Shown: positions 57,004-64,000 of the stretch, piece by piece
How the letters are laid out: the number at the start of each line of letters is the position of its first letter
Numbering within the stretch: the first letter of the stretch is position 1
NCBI RefSeq assembly: GCF_045984285.3
Contig: NZ_JBJQIK030000001.1
Coordinates: 1 to 64,000 of the forward strand
Direction: 5' to 3'
DNA length: 64,000 nucleotides
Source: Rugamonas sp045984285
Lineage (GTDB): Bacteria > Pseudomonadota > Gammaproteobacteria > Burkholderiales > Burkholderiaceae_D
Notes under the pieces: model-generated
Database searches by the model: none
Seen by the model: only the letters and a program-made list of their open reading frames with translations
What the model was told of the DNA's origin: nothing
Made by a program: the position numbers and the translations under genes

Positions 57004-58377
57004 ATGATTGCCGCGCCAGCCAAGTTCAAGCCTTATACACGACAGAGCATCCGCCAGGCCCGCCAGTGGCAATGGCTGAGCGAAGACCTGCAGGAGGCGG
57101 TGCAGGTGGTGTCGCGCGTGCTGCCCTTCCGCACCAATGAGTATGTGCTGGAGCACCTGATCGACTGGAACCGCGTGCCGGACGACCCGATCTACCGCCT
57201 GGTCTTCCCGCACCGCGACATGCTGCGCCCCGACGAATATACGCGCCTGCGCGGCCTGGTGCTGTCTGAAAACGAGCCGGCCATCCAGGCCTGCGCCAAC
57301 GAGATCCGGCGCCGCATGAATCCCCATCCCGCCGGGCAGATGACGCACAATGTGCCGAGCATGAACGGCATTCCGCTGCGCGGCCTGCAGCACAAGTACA
57401 AGGAGACCGTGCTGTTCTTCCCCAGCGCGGGCCAGACCTGCCATGCCTATTGCACCTTCTGCTTCCGCTGGCCGCAGTTCGTGGGCATGGACGACCTGAA
57501 GTTCGATGCCAGCGAAACGGCGGAGCTGGTGGCCTACCTCAAGCTGCATCCCGAAGTGACGGACGTGCTGATCACCGGCGGCGACCCGCTGATCATGAAT
57601 ACGCGCTCGCTGGCAGGCTTTATCGAGCCGCTGCTGGCGCCCGAGCTGGCCCATATCCAGAACATCCGCATCGGCACCAAGTCGGTGTCCTACTGGCCGC
57701 AGCGCTTCGTCAGCGACCGCGATGCGGACGATCTGTTGAAGCTGTTCGAGAAGGTGGTGGCGGCGGGGAAGAACCTGGCCCTGATGGGGCACTACAACCA
57801 CGCGGTCGAGCTGCGCCAGGAGATTGCCCAGCATGCCGTGAAACGCATCGTCGGCACCGGCGCCACCTTGCGCATGCAGGGGCCGCTGATCCGCCACATC
57901 AACGAAGACCCGCACAGCTGGGCCGAGCTATGGCGCACCGGCGTGCGGCTGGGGGCCATTCCCTACTATATGTTCGTGGAGCGCGACACGGGGCCGCGCG
58001 AGTACTTCCAGCTGCCGCTGGCGCGCGCGCACGAAATCTTCCAGCAGGCCTACCAGATGGTGTCCGGCCTGGCGCGCACGGTACGCGGGCCTTCCATGAG
58101 CGCCTTCCCCGGCAAGGTGGTGATCGACGGCGTGGTGAGCATCGCCGGCGAAAAGCTGTTCGCGCTGCAGTTCCTGCAGGCGCGCAATCCCGACTGGGTG
58201 CGCAAACCTTTCTACGCGCAGTACGACCCCGATGCGCACTGGCTGGACCAGCTCAAGCCCGCCTTCGGCAAGGAGCGCTTCTTCTTCGAAACGGCGCCCA
58301 CGCCGGATGAAGGGATCGGGCGCGTGATTCCGATCTCTCGCGCGCGCAGCTTTGCCACGCACAGCGACGCTGCATAG
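57004..58377 (+). CDS. KamA-family radical SAM enzyme (lysine 2,3-aminomutase-like)
   Basis: 457 residues. The radical SAM cluster is Cys146-x3-Cys150-x2-Cys153 in QTCHAYCTFCFRWPQF, where classical KamA has CSxxCRHCTR. LITGGDPLIMN and a later GSGK-like FPGKVVIDG (Lys371, probable PLP lysine) support a PLP-dependent 2,3-aminomutase. The substrate may be lysine, glutamate or a related amino acid; the altered motif marks a separate subgroup. Precedes an MFS gene in the same direction. CAGGAG-type ribosome site before the ATG at 57004. Confidence 0.82.
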   Translation: MIAAPAKFKPYTRQSIRQARQWQWLSEDLQEAVQVVSRVLPFRTNEYVLEHLIDWNRVPDDPIYRLVFPHRDMLRPDEYTRLRGLVLSENEPAIQACANEIRRRMNPHPAGQMTHNVPSMNGIPLRGLQHKYKETVLFFPSAGQTCHAYCTFCFRWPQFVGMDDLKFDASETAELVAYLKLHPEVTDVLITGGDPLIMNTRSLAGFIEPLLAPELAHIQNIRIGTKSVSYWPQRFVSDRDADDLLKLFEKVVAAGKNLALMGHYNHAVELRQEIAQHAVKRIVGTGATLRMQGPLIRHINEDPHSWAELWRTGVRLGAIPYYMFVERDTGPREYFQLPLARAHEIFQQAYQMVSGLARTVRGPSMSAFPGKVVIDGVVSIAGEKLFALQFLQARNPDWVRKPFYAQYDPDAHWLDQLKPAFGKERFFFETAPTPDEGIGRVIPISRARSFATHSDAA

Positions 58378-58386
58378 GGTGCTCCC

Positions 58387-59664
58387 ATGCAGCGCGCCTG
58401 GACGCGCATCCTGTGGGCCGGGCGGCAGCGCGTGCCCGGCGAACTGCCGCCACTGGCTGTGCTGTGCCTTGTCTTCCTGCCCTTCGCGCTGGGCCACTAT
58501 CTGTCTTGCCTGCTGCGCACCATCAATGCGGTGCTTGCGCCGCAATTGGTGGCCGCCGCAGCATTGACCCCGGCGCAGCTTGGCTTGCTGACCAGCGCCT
58601 ATTTCTTCGCCTTCGCGGCGGCCCAGCTGCCGGTGGGGCTGGCGCTGGACCGCTTCGGTCCGCGCCGGGTGCAGGGCGTGATGCTGCTGGTGGCCGCCAC
58701 CGGCACCCTGGCGTTCGCGGGCAGCGGCACATTTGCGCAGATGGTGTCCGCGCGCACCGTCATGGGCCTTGGCCTGGCGGGCTGCTTCATGGCGGCGGTG
58801 AAGGCGGTATCGACGTGGATCTCGCCCGCGCGCCTGCCCTCGGTGCAGGGCTATATGATCGCGGCGGGCGGCCTGGGCGCCGCTTCCTCCACCTTGCCGG
58901 TGCAGCTGGCGCTGCACCATATGGACTGGCGCTGGGTCTTCATCTGGCTGGCCGCGGCCTGCGTGCTGGCCGCCGTGGCCATCCTGCTGCTGGCGCCAAC
59001 TCCACCGCCCGCACAGGCCAGGCCATTCCACCGCCGCATGCTGGTGGAGATCGCGCAGCATCCTGCCTTCCGTGAGGTGGCCGCGCTGGTGCTGGTGCCG
59101 CATATGGTGTTCTTTGGCGTGCAGGGCCTGTGGATAGGCCGCTGGCTGCATGATGTGGCGAAACTGGACGAGCGGGCGGTGGCCTGGCTGCTCTATCTCA
59201 GCATGGCGGCCGTTATTTTCGGCGCCATCGCGGTGGGCATGATCACGGAATGGGCAGCCCGGCATGGCGTGCCGCCGCTGACGCTTGCCTCGGTCGGCGT
59301 TGCCGTATTTATCGTGGTGCAAAGCGGCTTCCTGTTCGGCTGGGCGCCCACGTTCCCGATGCTGTCGGTGATGTTCACGCTGGTCGGCACCATCACCGGC
59401 ATCGAGTACGCCATCGTGGCGCAATCCATGCCGCGCACACTGACGGGACGCGCGTCAACCTTCCTCAACCTGCTGATTTTCCTGGGCGCCTCCGCCGTGC
59501 AGGCAGGCTTCGGCGTGGTGCTGAGCATGTGGCAGCCGGATGCCGCGAACCGCTTTCCGGCCGCCGCCTACCAGGCTGCGTTCGGCGTGCTGATCGCCGC
59601 GCAGCTGCCCGGCCTGTGCTGCTTCGTTTTGCGGCAAAGGAGGCTTGTGCGCGGAACGCTGTAG
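58387..59664 (+). CDS. MFS transporter downstream of the KamA-like gene
   Basis: 425 residues with 12 predicted TM helices. DRFGPRR after TM2 is the MFS A-motif, and the GLDRFGPRRVQGVMLLVAATGTLAFAGS region is typical. The family member type is that of small organic acid or sugar-phosphate-like permeases. It begins nine bases after the KamA-like gene, so it probably moves the aminomutase substrate or product. Substrate not determined. Confidence 0.85.
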   Translation: MQRAWTRILWAGRQRVPGELPPLAVLCLVFLPFALGHYLSCLLRTINAVLAPQLVAAAALTPAQLGLLTSAYFFAFAAAQLPVGLALDRFGPRRVQGVMLLVAATGTLAFAGSGTFAQMVSARTVMGLGLAGCFMAAVKAVSTWISPARLPSVQGYMIAAGGLGAASSTLPVQLALHHMDWRWVFIWLAAACVLAAVAILLLAPTPPPAQARPFHRRMLVEIAQHPAFREVAALVLVPHMVFFGVQGLWIGRWLHDVAKLDERAVAWLLYLSMAAVIFGAIAVGMITEWAARHGVPPLTLASVGVAVFIVVQSGFLFGWAPTFPMLSVMFTLVGTITGIEYAIVAQSMPRTLTGRASTFLNLLIFLGASAVQAGFGVVLSMWQPDAANRFPAAAYQAAFGVLIAAQLPGLCCFVLRQRRLVRGTL

Positions 59665-59714
59665 AATCTGCACTTTGAACATAGCAGCAGCGATGAGCGC
59701 GCGTAGGAGATGAC

Positions 59715-60566
59715 ATGAAATTGGTGCGTTACGGCCGTCCCGGAAAAGAGAAGCCGGGCCTGATCGATGAAGAAGGCAAGGTGCGCGACTTGTCCGGTGT
59801 GATCAGCGACTTCCATGGCGCGAACCTGTCCGACAAGGTCTTGCGCAAGCTGGCCAGGATTCCGCATGACACGCTGCCTCTGGTGCGCGGCAATCCGCGT
59901 TTCGGCGTGCCGGTGGCGAAGGTGGGCAAATTCATCGGCATCGGCCTGAATTACGCCGACCACGCGAAGGAAGCAGGCATGCCGATTCCCACCGAGCCGA
60001 TTGTGTTCATGAAGGCCATCACCTGCCTGTCCGGCCCGGACGATCCTGTCATGCTGCCGAAAGGCTCGAAGAAGACGGATTGGGAAGTGGAGCTGGGCGT
60101 GATTATCGGCACCCGTGCGCGCTACGTGAGCGAGGCCGATGCGGAGAAGTACATTGCCGGCTACTGTGTGGTGAACGACCTGTCCGAGCGCGAGTTCCAG
60201 CTGGAGCGCGGCGGGCAATGGGACAAGGGCAAGGGCTGCGATACCTTCGGTCCGGTCGGCCCCTGGCTGGTCACGCGCGACGAGGTATGGAACGTCGATA
60301 AGCTCGACCTCTACCTCGAACTGAACGGCAAGCGCATGCAGACCGGCTGCACCGACACCATGATCTTCAAGGTGCCGTATATCGTAAGCTACCTGTCGCA
60401 GTTCATGACGCTGGAACCGGGCGACATCATCTGCACCGGCACGCCGCCCGGCGTGGGCCAGGGCCGCGACCCGCAGCGCTTCCTCAAGAAGGGAGACTTC
60501 ATGCGCCTTGGTATCGCCGGCCTTGGCGAACAGCAGCAGGACGTAATCGGCTTCCAGGAATTCTGA
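59715..60566 (+). CDS. Fumarylacetoacetate hydrolase family protein
   Basis: 283 residues of the FAH superfamily: FIGIGLNYADHAKEAGMPIPTEPIVFMKAITCLSGPDDPV, metal ligands in DWEVELGVIIG (Glu, Glu) and AGYCVVNDLSEREFQLERGGQWDKGKGCDTFGPVGPWLVT (Asp). Cleaves or hydrates 2-oxo acids; the GFQEF tail and length match ureidoglycolate lyase/2,4-diketo-3-deoxy-fuconate hydrolase-like members. Separated from the MFS gene by 50 bases and adjoining the aminotransferase tail to tail. Real substrate unclear. Confidence 0.88.
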   Translation: MKLVRYGRPGKEKPGLIDEEGKVRDLSGVISDFHGANLSDKVLRKLARIPHDTLPLVRGNPRFGVPVAKVGKFIGIGLNYADHAKEAGMPIPTEPIVFMKAITCLSGPDDPVMLPKGSKKTDWEVELGVIIGTRARYVSEADAEKYIAGYCVVNDLSEREFQLERGGQWDKGKGCDTFGPVGPWLVTRDEVWNVDKLDLYLELNGKRMQTGCTDTMIFKVPYIVSYLSQFMTLEPGDIICTGTPPGVGQGRDPQRFLKKGDFMRLGIAGLGEQQQDVIGFQEF

Positions 60567-61904
60567 CTACGCCGGGCGGATGCTGGACAGGGCGCGCGCC
60601 AGCGCGTCCTGCAGGCGCGACACCACTTCGCCCAGATCCGCCTCCGTCGCAATGAAGGGCGGCGCCAGCAGGATATGGTCGCCGCGCCTTCCATCAGCCG
60701 TTCCGCCCATCGGATACACCATCAGGCCGCAGCGCATGGCCTGCTCCTTGATGGCGGCATGCAGCCGCAAATCGGGATCGAAAGGCCGTTTCGAATCGCG
60801 GTCCTGCACCAGTTCCAGTCCCAGCATCATGCCGCGCCCGCGGATGTCGCCCACATGCGGATGCGAGCCGAAAGCCGTGCGCAGCATGCGGCGGAAAGTC
60901 GCGCCGTGCACGGTAACGGCCCCCAGCAGGCCGTCACGCTTGATAATCTTCTGCACTGCCAGCGCCGCCGCAGCCGCCACCGCGTGGCCGATATAGGTGT
61001 GCCCATGCTGGAAGGCGCCGCTGCCGGCGCGGAGGCAGTCGATGATGTGGCTGCGCACCAGCACCGCGCCAATGGGCTGGTAGCCTGCGCCCAGGCCTTT
61101 GCCGAGGGCCACGATGTCCGGCACCACATCGTCCTGTTCGAAGGCGTACAGCGTGCCGGTACGGCCCATGCCGCACATCACCTCATCCTGGATCATCAGG
61201 ATGCCGTAGCGGTCGCACAGCGCGCGCACCGCCTTGAAATAGCCCGGCGTGGGCGGTGCGGCGCCCAGCGTGGCGCCGGCCACCGTCTCGGCGCAGAAGC
61301 CGATGATGTTCTCCGCGCCGATCTCGTTGATCTTCGTTTCCAGCTCGGCCACCAGGCTGCCGGTATAGGCGTGCAGGTCCTGTCCCGCCGGCCGGTGGCG
61401 GTATTCGTAGCAGGGCGCCACGCGCGCCACGTCCATCAGCAGCGGCTCGAACACGCGGCGCCGCGCCTCATTGCCGCCGAGGGCCAGCGCCCCCAGCGTA
61501 TTGCCATGGAAGCTCTGGCGGCGGGCAATGAAGACCTGCCGCGAAGGCTCGCCGCGTTCCACAAAATACTGGCGCGCCAGCTTCATCGCGGTTTCCATCG
61601 CTTCGGAACCGCCCGAGACCAGGTAGACATGATCCAGGTCGCCCGGCGCATCGCCCGCCAGCCGCGCGCCCAGTTCCTCCGCCACTTCGGTGGTAAAGAA
61701 GCCGCTGTGCGCGTAGGCGGTGGTCTTGAGCTGCGCCTGCATCGCAGCCAGCACGTCCGGGTGGCCGTGACCAAGCGAGGACACGGCCGCGCCGCCGCTT
61801 GCGTCCAGATAGGTATTGCCTTCGCTGTCGCGCACGTACATGCCGAAGGCGCAGGCAACGGTGGGGGGCGTGGTATGCAGCTGGCGGTGGATCAGGCTTG
61901 TCAT
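60567..61904 (-). CDS. Class III PLP-dependent aminotransferase
   Basis: 445 residues. PLP Lys269 in LGKGLGAGYQPIGA, Asp240 in MIQDEVMCGMGRTG, phosphate loop VSGGSEAMETAMKLA (98-109). Belongs to the omega-amino-acid:pyruvate or 4-aminobutyrate-type group. GDIRGRGMMLGLELVQD near the end is typical. It transfers amino groups from an omega-amine, beta-alanine or similar. AGGAG precedes 61904; longer frames upstream are not supported. Opposite strand to KamA-like and FAH genes, so its link to them is only positional. Confidence 0.9.
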   Translation of the reverse strand: MTSLIHRQLHTTPPTVACAFGMYVRDSEGNTYLDASGGAAVSSLGHGHPDVLAAMQAQLKTTAYAHSGFFTTEVAEELGARLAGDAPGDLDHVYLVSGGSEAMETAMKLARQYFVERGEPSRQVFIARRQSFHGNTLGALALGGNEARRRVFEPLLMDVARVAPCYEYRHRPAGQDLHAYTGSLVAELETKINEIGAENIIGFCAETVAGATLGAAPPTPGYFKAVRALCDRYGILMIQDEVMCGMGRTGTLYAFEQDDVVPDIVALGKGLGAGYQPIGAVLVRSHIIDCLRAGSGAFQHGHTYIGHAVAAAAALAVQKIIKRDGLLGAVTVHGATFRRMLRTAFGSHPHVGDIRGRGMMLGLELVQDRDSKRPFDPDLRLHAAIKEQAMRCGLMVYPMGGTADGRRGDHILLAPPFIATEADLGEVVSRLQDALARALSSIRPA

Positions 61905-62001
61905 GGCATGCGCTCCTGTGGGTTGTGGACACATGACAGTAGCCCGCGCGCGGGCCCGGCTTTTTGATTTTTGCCGAGTCCTGTGCGAATATCGCTCCAC
62001 C

Positions 62002-62577
62002 ATGACAGACCGCCTCGGCCCCATCCCGCCCGAACAGATGACGCCCCAGCAGCGGGCGGCCGCGCAATCCGTGATCGACGGGCCGCGCGGCGCGCTGTAC
62101 GGCCCCTTCGTGCCCCTGCTGCGCAGCCCCGAGCTGATGGAGTGTACGCAGCGCATGGGCGAATACCTGCGCTACCGCAGCGCCATCGGCACGCGCCTGT
62201 CGGAGCTGGCGATCCTCGTGACGGCGCGCGCCTGGAACCAGCAGGTGGAATGGGCGATCCACGCCCCGATTGCCGCGCAGGCGGGCATTGCGCAGGACGT
62301 CATCGACGCAATCGCCACCCGTCGCGAGCCGGCCGGGCTGTCGGTGGAAGAACAGGCCGTATTCGACTTCTGTACCGAGCTTCAGCGCGACAAAGAAGTC
62401 TCCGACGCCACCTATGCCGCGGCCGCCCACTGCTTCGGCCAGCACGGCGTGGTGGACCTGATGGGCCTCTGCGGCTACTACACCATGCTGGCAATGGTGA
62501 TGAACGCGGCGCAGACGGCGGCGCCGCCATCGAGCGCGGCAGCCTTGCCTGTCCATCCCGCGCACGAACAAGCTTAA
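62002..62577 (+). CDS. Carboxymuconolactone decarboxylase family protein
   Basis: 191 residues. The CMD/AhpD fold segments are RSPELMECTQRMGEYLRYRSAIGTRLSELAILVTARAWNQQVEWAIHAPIAAQAGI and GQHGVVDLMGLCGYYTMLAMVMNAAQTA. The family CxxC peroxidase pair is absent (only Cys in GLCGYY), so this is a decarboxylase- or lactonase-type member or of unknown activity. Divergent from the aminotransferase gene across about 97 bases, and overlaps the DoxX gene tail to tail by four bases. Confidence 0.87.
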   Translation: MTDRLGPIPPEQMTPQQRAAAQSVIDGPRGALYGPFVPLLRSPELMECTQRMGEYLRYRSAIGTRLSELAILVTARAWNQQVEWAIHAPIAAQAGIAQDVIDAIATRREPAGLSVEEQAVFDFCTELQRDKEVSDATYAAAAHCFGQHGVVDLMGLCGYYTMLAMVMNAAQTAAPPSSAAALPVHPAHEQA

Positions 62578-63005
62578 TGATTCCCGGCGTCGCCATCCCT
62601 GCGCTGGATTTTCACCGGCTTGCGCTGTCCGGCCGGGCGGGCGATGACAACCCGGCGAAAGCCAAACAGCCTGGCGTCGATCGAAAAGGCTCCCGGTCCG
62701 ATGAAGGCCAGGGAAAGTGAAGTGGCGGCAAGAAGGATGGAGGGCGGCGCGCAGCATTGAATGCCGATTGCGCCTGCTGCCGCAAGAATGGCCGCTGTGC
62801 GGGTCAGGATGCCGAGCAAAAGCGCAAGCCCCAGCATCAGGGAAGCTAATGCTGGCAGGCACACTGCATCGAACGGCATCCCGCAAGCGTCAAAGTATCT
62901 CCCGCCCTGAATGATTACGGCTGCGCCGATGGTGAAGCGCAGCAGCAGGAGTCCGGTGCCGGCTAATCCGCGCGGGAATGTCCAGGAAGGCCCAGATAGA
63001 GACAT
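62574..63005 (-). CDS. DoxX family membrane protein
   Basis: 143 residues with four hydrophobic helices: LAGTGLLLLRFTIGAAVIIQGGRYF, LPALASLMLGLALLLGILTRTAAILAAAGAIGIQC, LLAATSLSLAFIGPGAFSIDARLFGFR. The G-P-G-x-x-S-x-D-A/H pattern near the end is the DoxX signature. Family members take part in thiol stress or quinone chemistry, but their role here is unknown. Ribosome site GGAGTGGT before 63005. Confidence 0.8.
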   Translation of the reverse strand: MSLSGPSWTFPRGLAGTGLLLLRFTIGAAVIIQGGRYFDACGMPFDAVCLPALASLMLGLALLLGILTRTAAILAAAGAIGIQCCAPPSILLAATSLSLAFIGPGAFSIDARLFGFRRVVIARPAGQRKPVKIQRRDGDAGNH

Positions 63006-63100
63006 ACCACTCCATGGATGGACGGATCACTTAATGGGCTTATGCTGGCATATCCGGCCCGCCCTGTGTATCCCTCATCCAGGGAATATCATTGCATGGA

Positions 63101-63730
63101 TCAAAGCTGCATGATGCCGCGCCGTACCGCGATGACCACAGCCTCCGAGCGGTCGCTTGCGCCCAGCTTCTCCAGGATGTTCTTCATGTGCGCCTTGACC
63201 GTCTCTTCCGAAATGAACAGCTGGCCGGCAATATCCTTGTTGCGGTTGCCGCGGGCGACTTTGCACAGCACCTCGATCTCACGGGCCGTCAGGCCCGGCT
63301 CGCCGGTATAGTGGGCAAGCTGCACGGCTACATTCGGCGGTATGCAACGGATACCCCGGTGAGCCTGCCGGATGATTGCCGTAAGCTCTTGTGGCAGGGT
63401 ACTTTTGAGGACATAGCCGCGCGCCCCAGCGTGCAGGCAGCGCTGAATGTCCACGTCGCCCTCCGCAGTGGTGAAGATGACGACGTTCGCTTTCGGGTTC
63501 TCCGCCCGTATTGCCGCCAGCACTTCGATGCCGGCAATATCGGGCAGGCGGAGATCGAGGAGCGTAATGTCCGGCGTGTGCTCGCGGTACAACGCGATGG
63601 CTTCCGCCCCCTTGGATGCCTGCGCTACAACCCGCATGTCGGGCTGATCATTGATCACCTTCGAAACGCCTTCGCGCAACAGCGGATGGTCATCGACGAC
63701 GAGCAAGCTAATTTTGCCTGATTCGCTCAT
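63101..63730 (-). CDS. NarL/FixJ-family response regulator
   Basis: 209 residues: REC domain with acidic residues of VVDDHPLLREGV, phosphorylation Asp59 in LLDLRLPDIAG and Lys in LKSTL; LuxR-type HTH (EPGLTAREIEVLCKVARGNRNKDIAGQLFISEETVKAHMKNILEKLGASDRSEAVVIA). Start 63730 with AAGGAAA; the frame to 63775 is an upstream extension. It overlaps the end of the histidine kinase gene by 23 bases, so both are one operon. Target genes not in the window. Confidence 0.92.
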   Translation of the reverse strand: MSESGKISLLVVDDHPLLREGVSKVINDQPDMRVVAQASKGAEAIALYREHTPDITLLDLRLPDIAGIEVLAAIRAENPKANVVIFTTAEGDVDIQRCLHAGARGYVLKSTLPQELTAIIRQAHRGIRCIPPNVAVQLAHYTGEPGLTAREIEVLCKVARGNRNKDIAGQLFISEETVKAHMKNILEKLGASDRSEAVVIAVRRGIMQL

Positions 63731-64000
63731 CACATATTTCCTTTGCATTGGCGTTGGCGGGCAGCCTGCGGGCAAAGATCGCCCTTATCCTGGCCCAGAG
63801 CCTTTCCAGAAGGCTTTCGTCTTGCGCCTCGTAGGCGTTCTTTCCCGGAACAAGCAGTTCCACAACCGTTCCCCCGTTGACGCCGCTCTCAATGTTCAGT
63901 TTCGCATTGATGCGGCGTGCGCGTTCCTGCATGCCAACCAGACCGAAATGCCCCGGTTTGCCGCTGCTTGCGATATCGGGCGGAATCCCTTTTCCATCGT
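63708..64000 (-). CDS. Histidine kinase, C-terminal part (5' end outside window)
   Basis: Open minus-strand frame running off the window. It reads DGKGIPPDIASSGKPGHFGLVGMQERARRINAKLNIESGVNGGTVVELLVPG, which is the G1/G2 ATP-binding portion of a HisKA_3-type (NarX/DegS-like) kinase, followed by a short tail KNAYEAQDESLLERLWARIRAIFARRLPANANAKEICDERIRQN. Partner of the NarL-type regulator that overlaps its stop codon. The sensor region is not in the window. Confidence 0.88.
   Translation of the reverse strand, partial: DGKGIPPDIASSGKPGHFGLVGMQERARRINAKLNIESGVNGGTVVELLVPGKNAYEAQDESLLERLWARIRAIFARRLPANANAKEICDERIRQN

Noticed and set aside
1..64000. CRISPR arrays, IS elements, prophage genes, integrases
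   Set aside because: No regularly spaced repeats, transposase or phage genes were seen on either strand; only single palindromes and one accessory stretch.

Overview
The window comes from a GC-rich Betaproteobacterium. It most resembles Oxalobacteraceae of the Massilia/Duganella/Pseudoduganella type. This rests on the trxA-rho-rpmE order, a betaproteobacterial DUF2863 gene, a complete HutF-type histidine operon, and small palindromic repeats built on GTGTCC/GGGGACAG words. The assignment is inferred from gene content, not from a search. Almost all of the window is ordinary chromosome. No IS element, prophage or CRISPR array was seen, and no gap between genes exceeds 300 bases.

Layout. 1-4.1 kb: a sugar-acid catabolic operon on the minus strand (SMP-30 lactonase, truncated by the window edge; alpha-ketoglutarate semialdehyde dehydrogenase; kdgD) with its FadR-type repressor and matching palindromic operators. 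4.2-6.7 kb: DeoR regulator, MFS transporter and a GNAT enzyme. 6.7-8.5 kb: small unknown proteins and tRNA-Leu(CAA). 8.6-13.3 kb: a divergent FtsH-like protease, a periplasmic binding protein and a glycosyltransferase. 13.4-15.5 kb: rpmE2, rho, trxA. 15.6-21.4 kb: hutC, a large hybrid kinase with its own binding-protein domain, and a CheY-like protein. 21.5-23.3 kb: ada plus a 2OG-Fe(II) oxygenase. 23.3-25.7 kb: a GST and an exported amidohydrolase. 25.8-34.7 kb: hutU-hutH-hutG-hutF-hutD-hutI and a fused binding-protein/permease, driven from a promoter whose spacer holds a HutC operator. 34.8-37.5 kb: GNAT, EamA exporter, Mpo1-like protein and a hypoxanthine/uracil-DNA glycosylase.

37.5-42 kb is the accessory part: a lower-GC HEPN-like gene, a TumE/TumA toxin-antitoxin pair, an M1 peptidase, and a decayed vapC beside an antitoxin that looks chimeric. 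42-47.6 kb: two LysR regulators, a PEP-mutase-family enzyme and a molybdenum oxidoreductase (iorAB type). 47.6-56.8 kb: hydrolases, a TPR lipoprotein, DUF2863, an HDOD protein, 3-methyladenine glycosylase, and a chemoreceptor with a secreted Cache protein. 57-64 kb: a KamA-like radical SAM enzyme, MFS, FAH-family hydrolase, class III aminotransferase, CMD-family protein, DoxX, and a NarL-type two-component system cut by the window end.

Best candidates for a second look are the accessory stretch with the HEPN and TumE/TumA genes and the broken vapC, the divergent FtsH with a DEAQ Walker B, the hutC-linked binding-protein kinase, the orphan fused hut transporter, and a perfect 39-bp inverted repeat between mpg and the chemoreceptor. 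None of these is shown here to be a new system.
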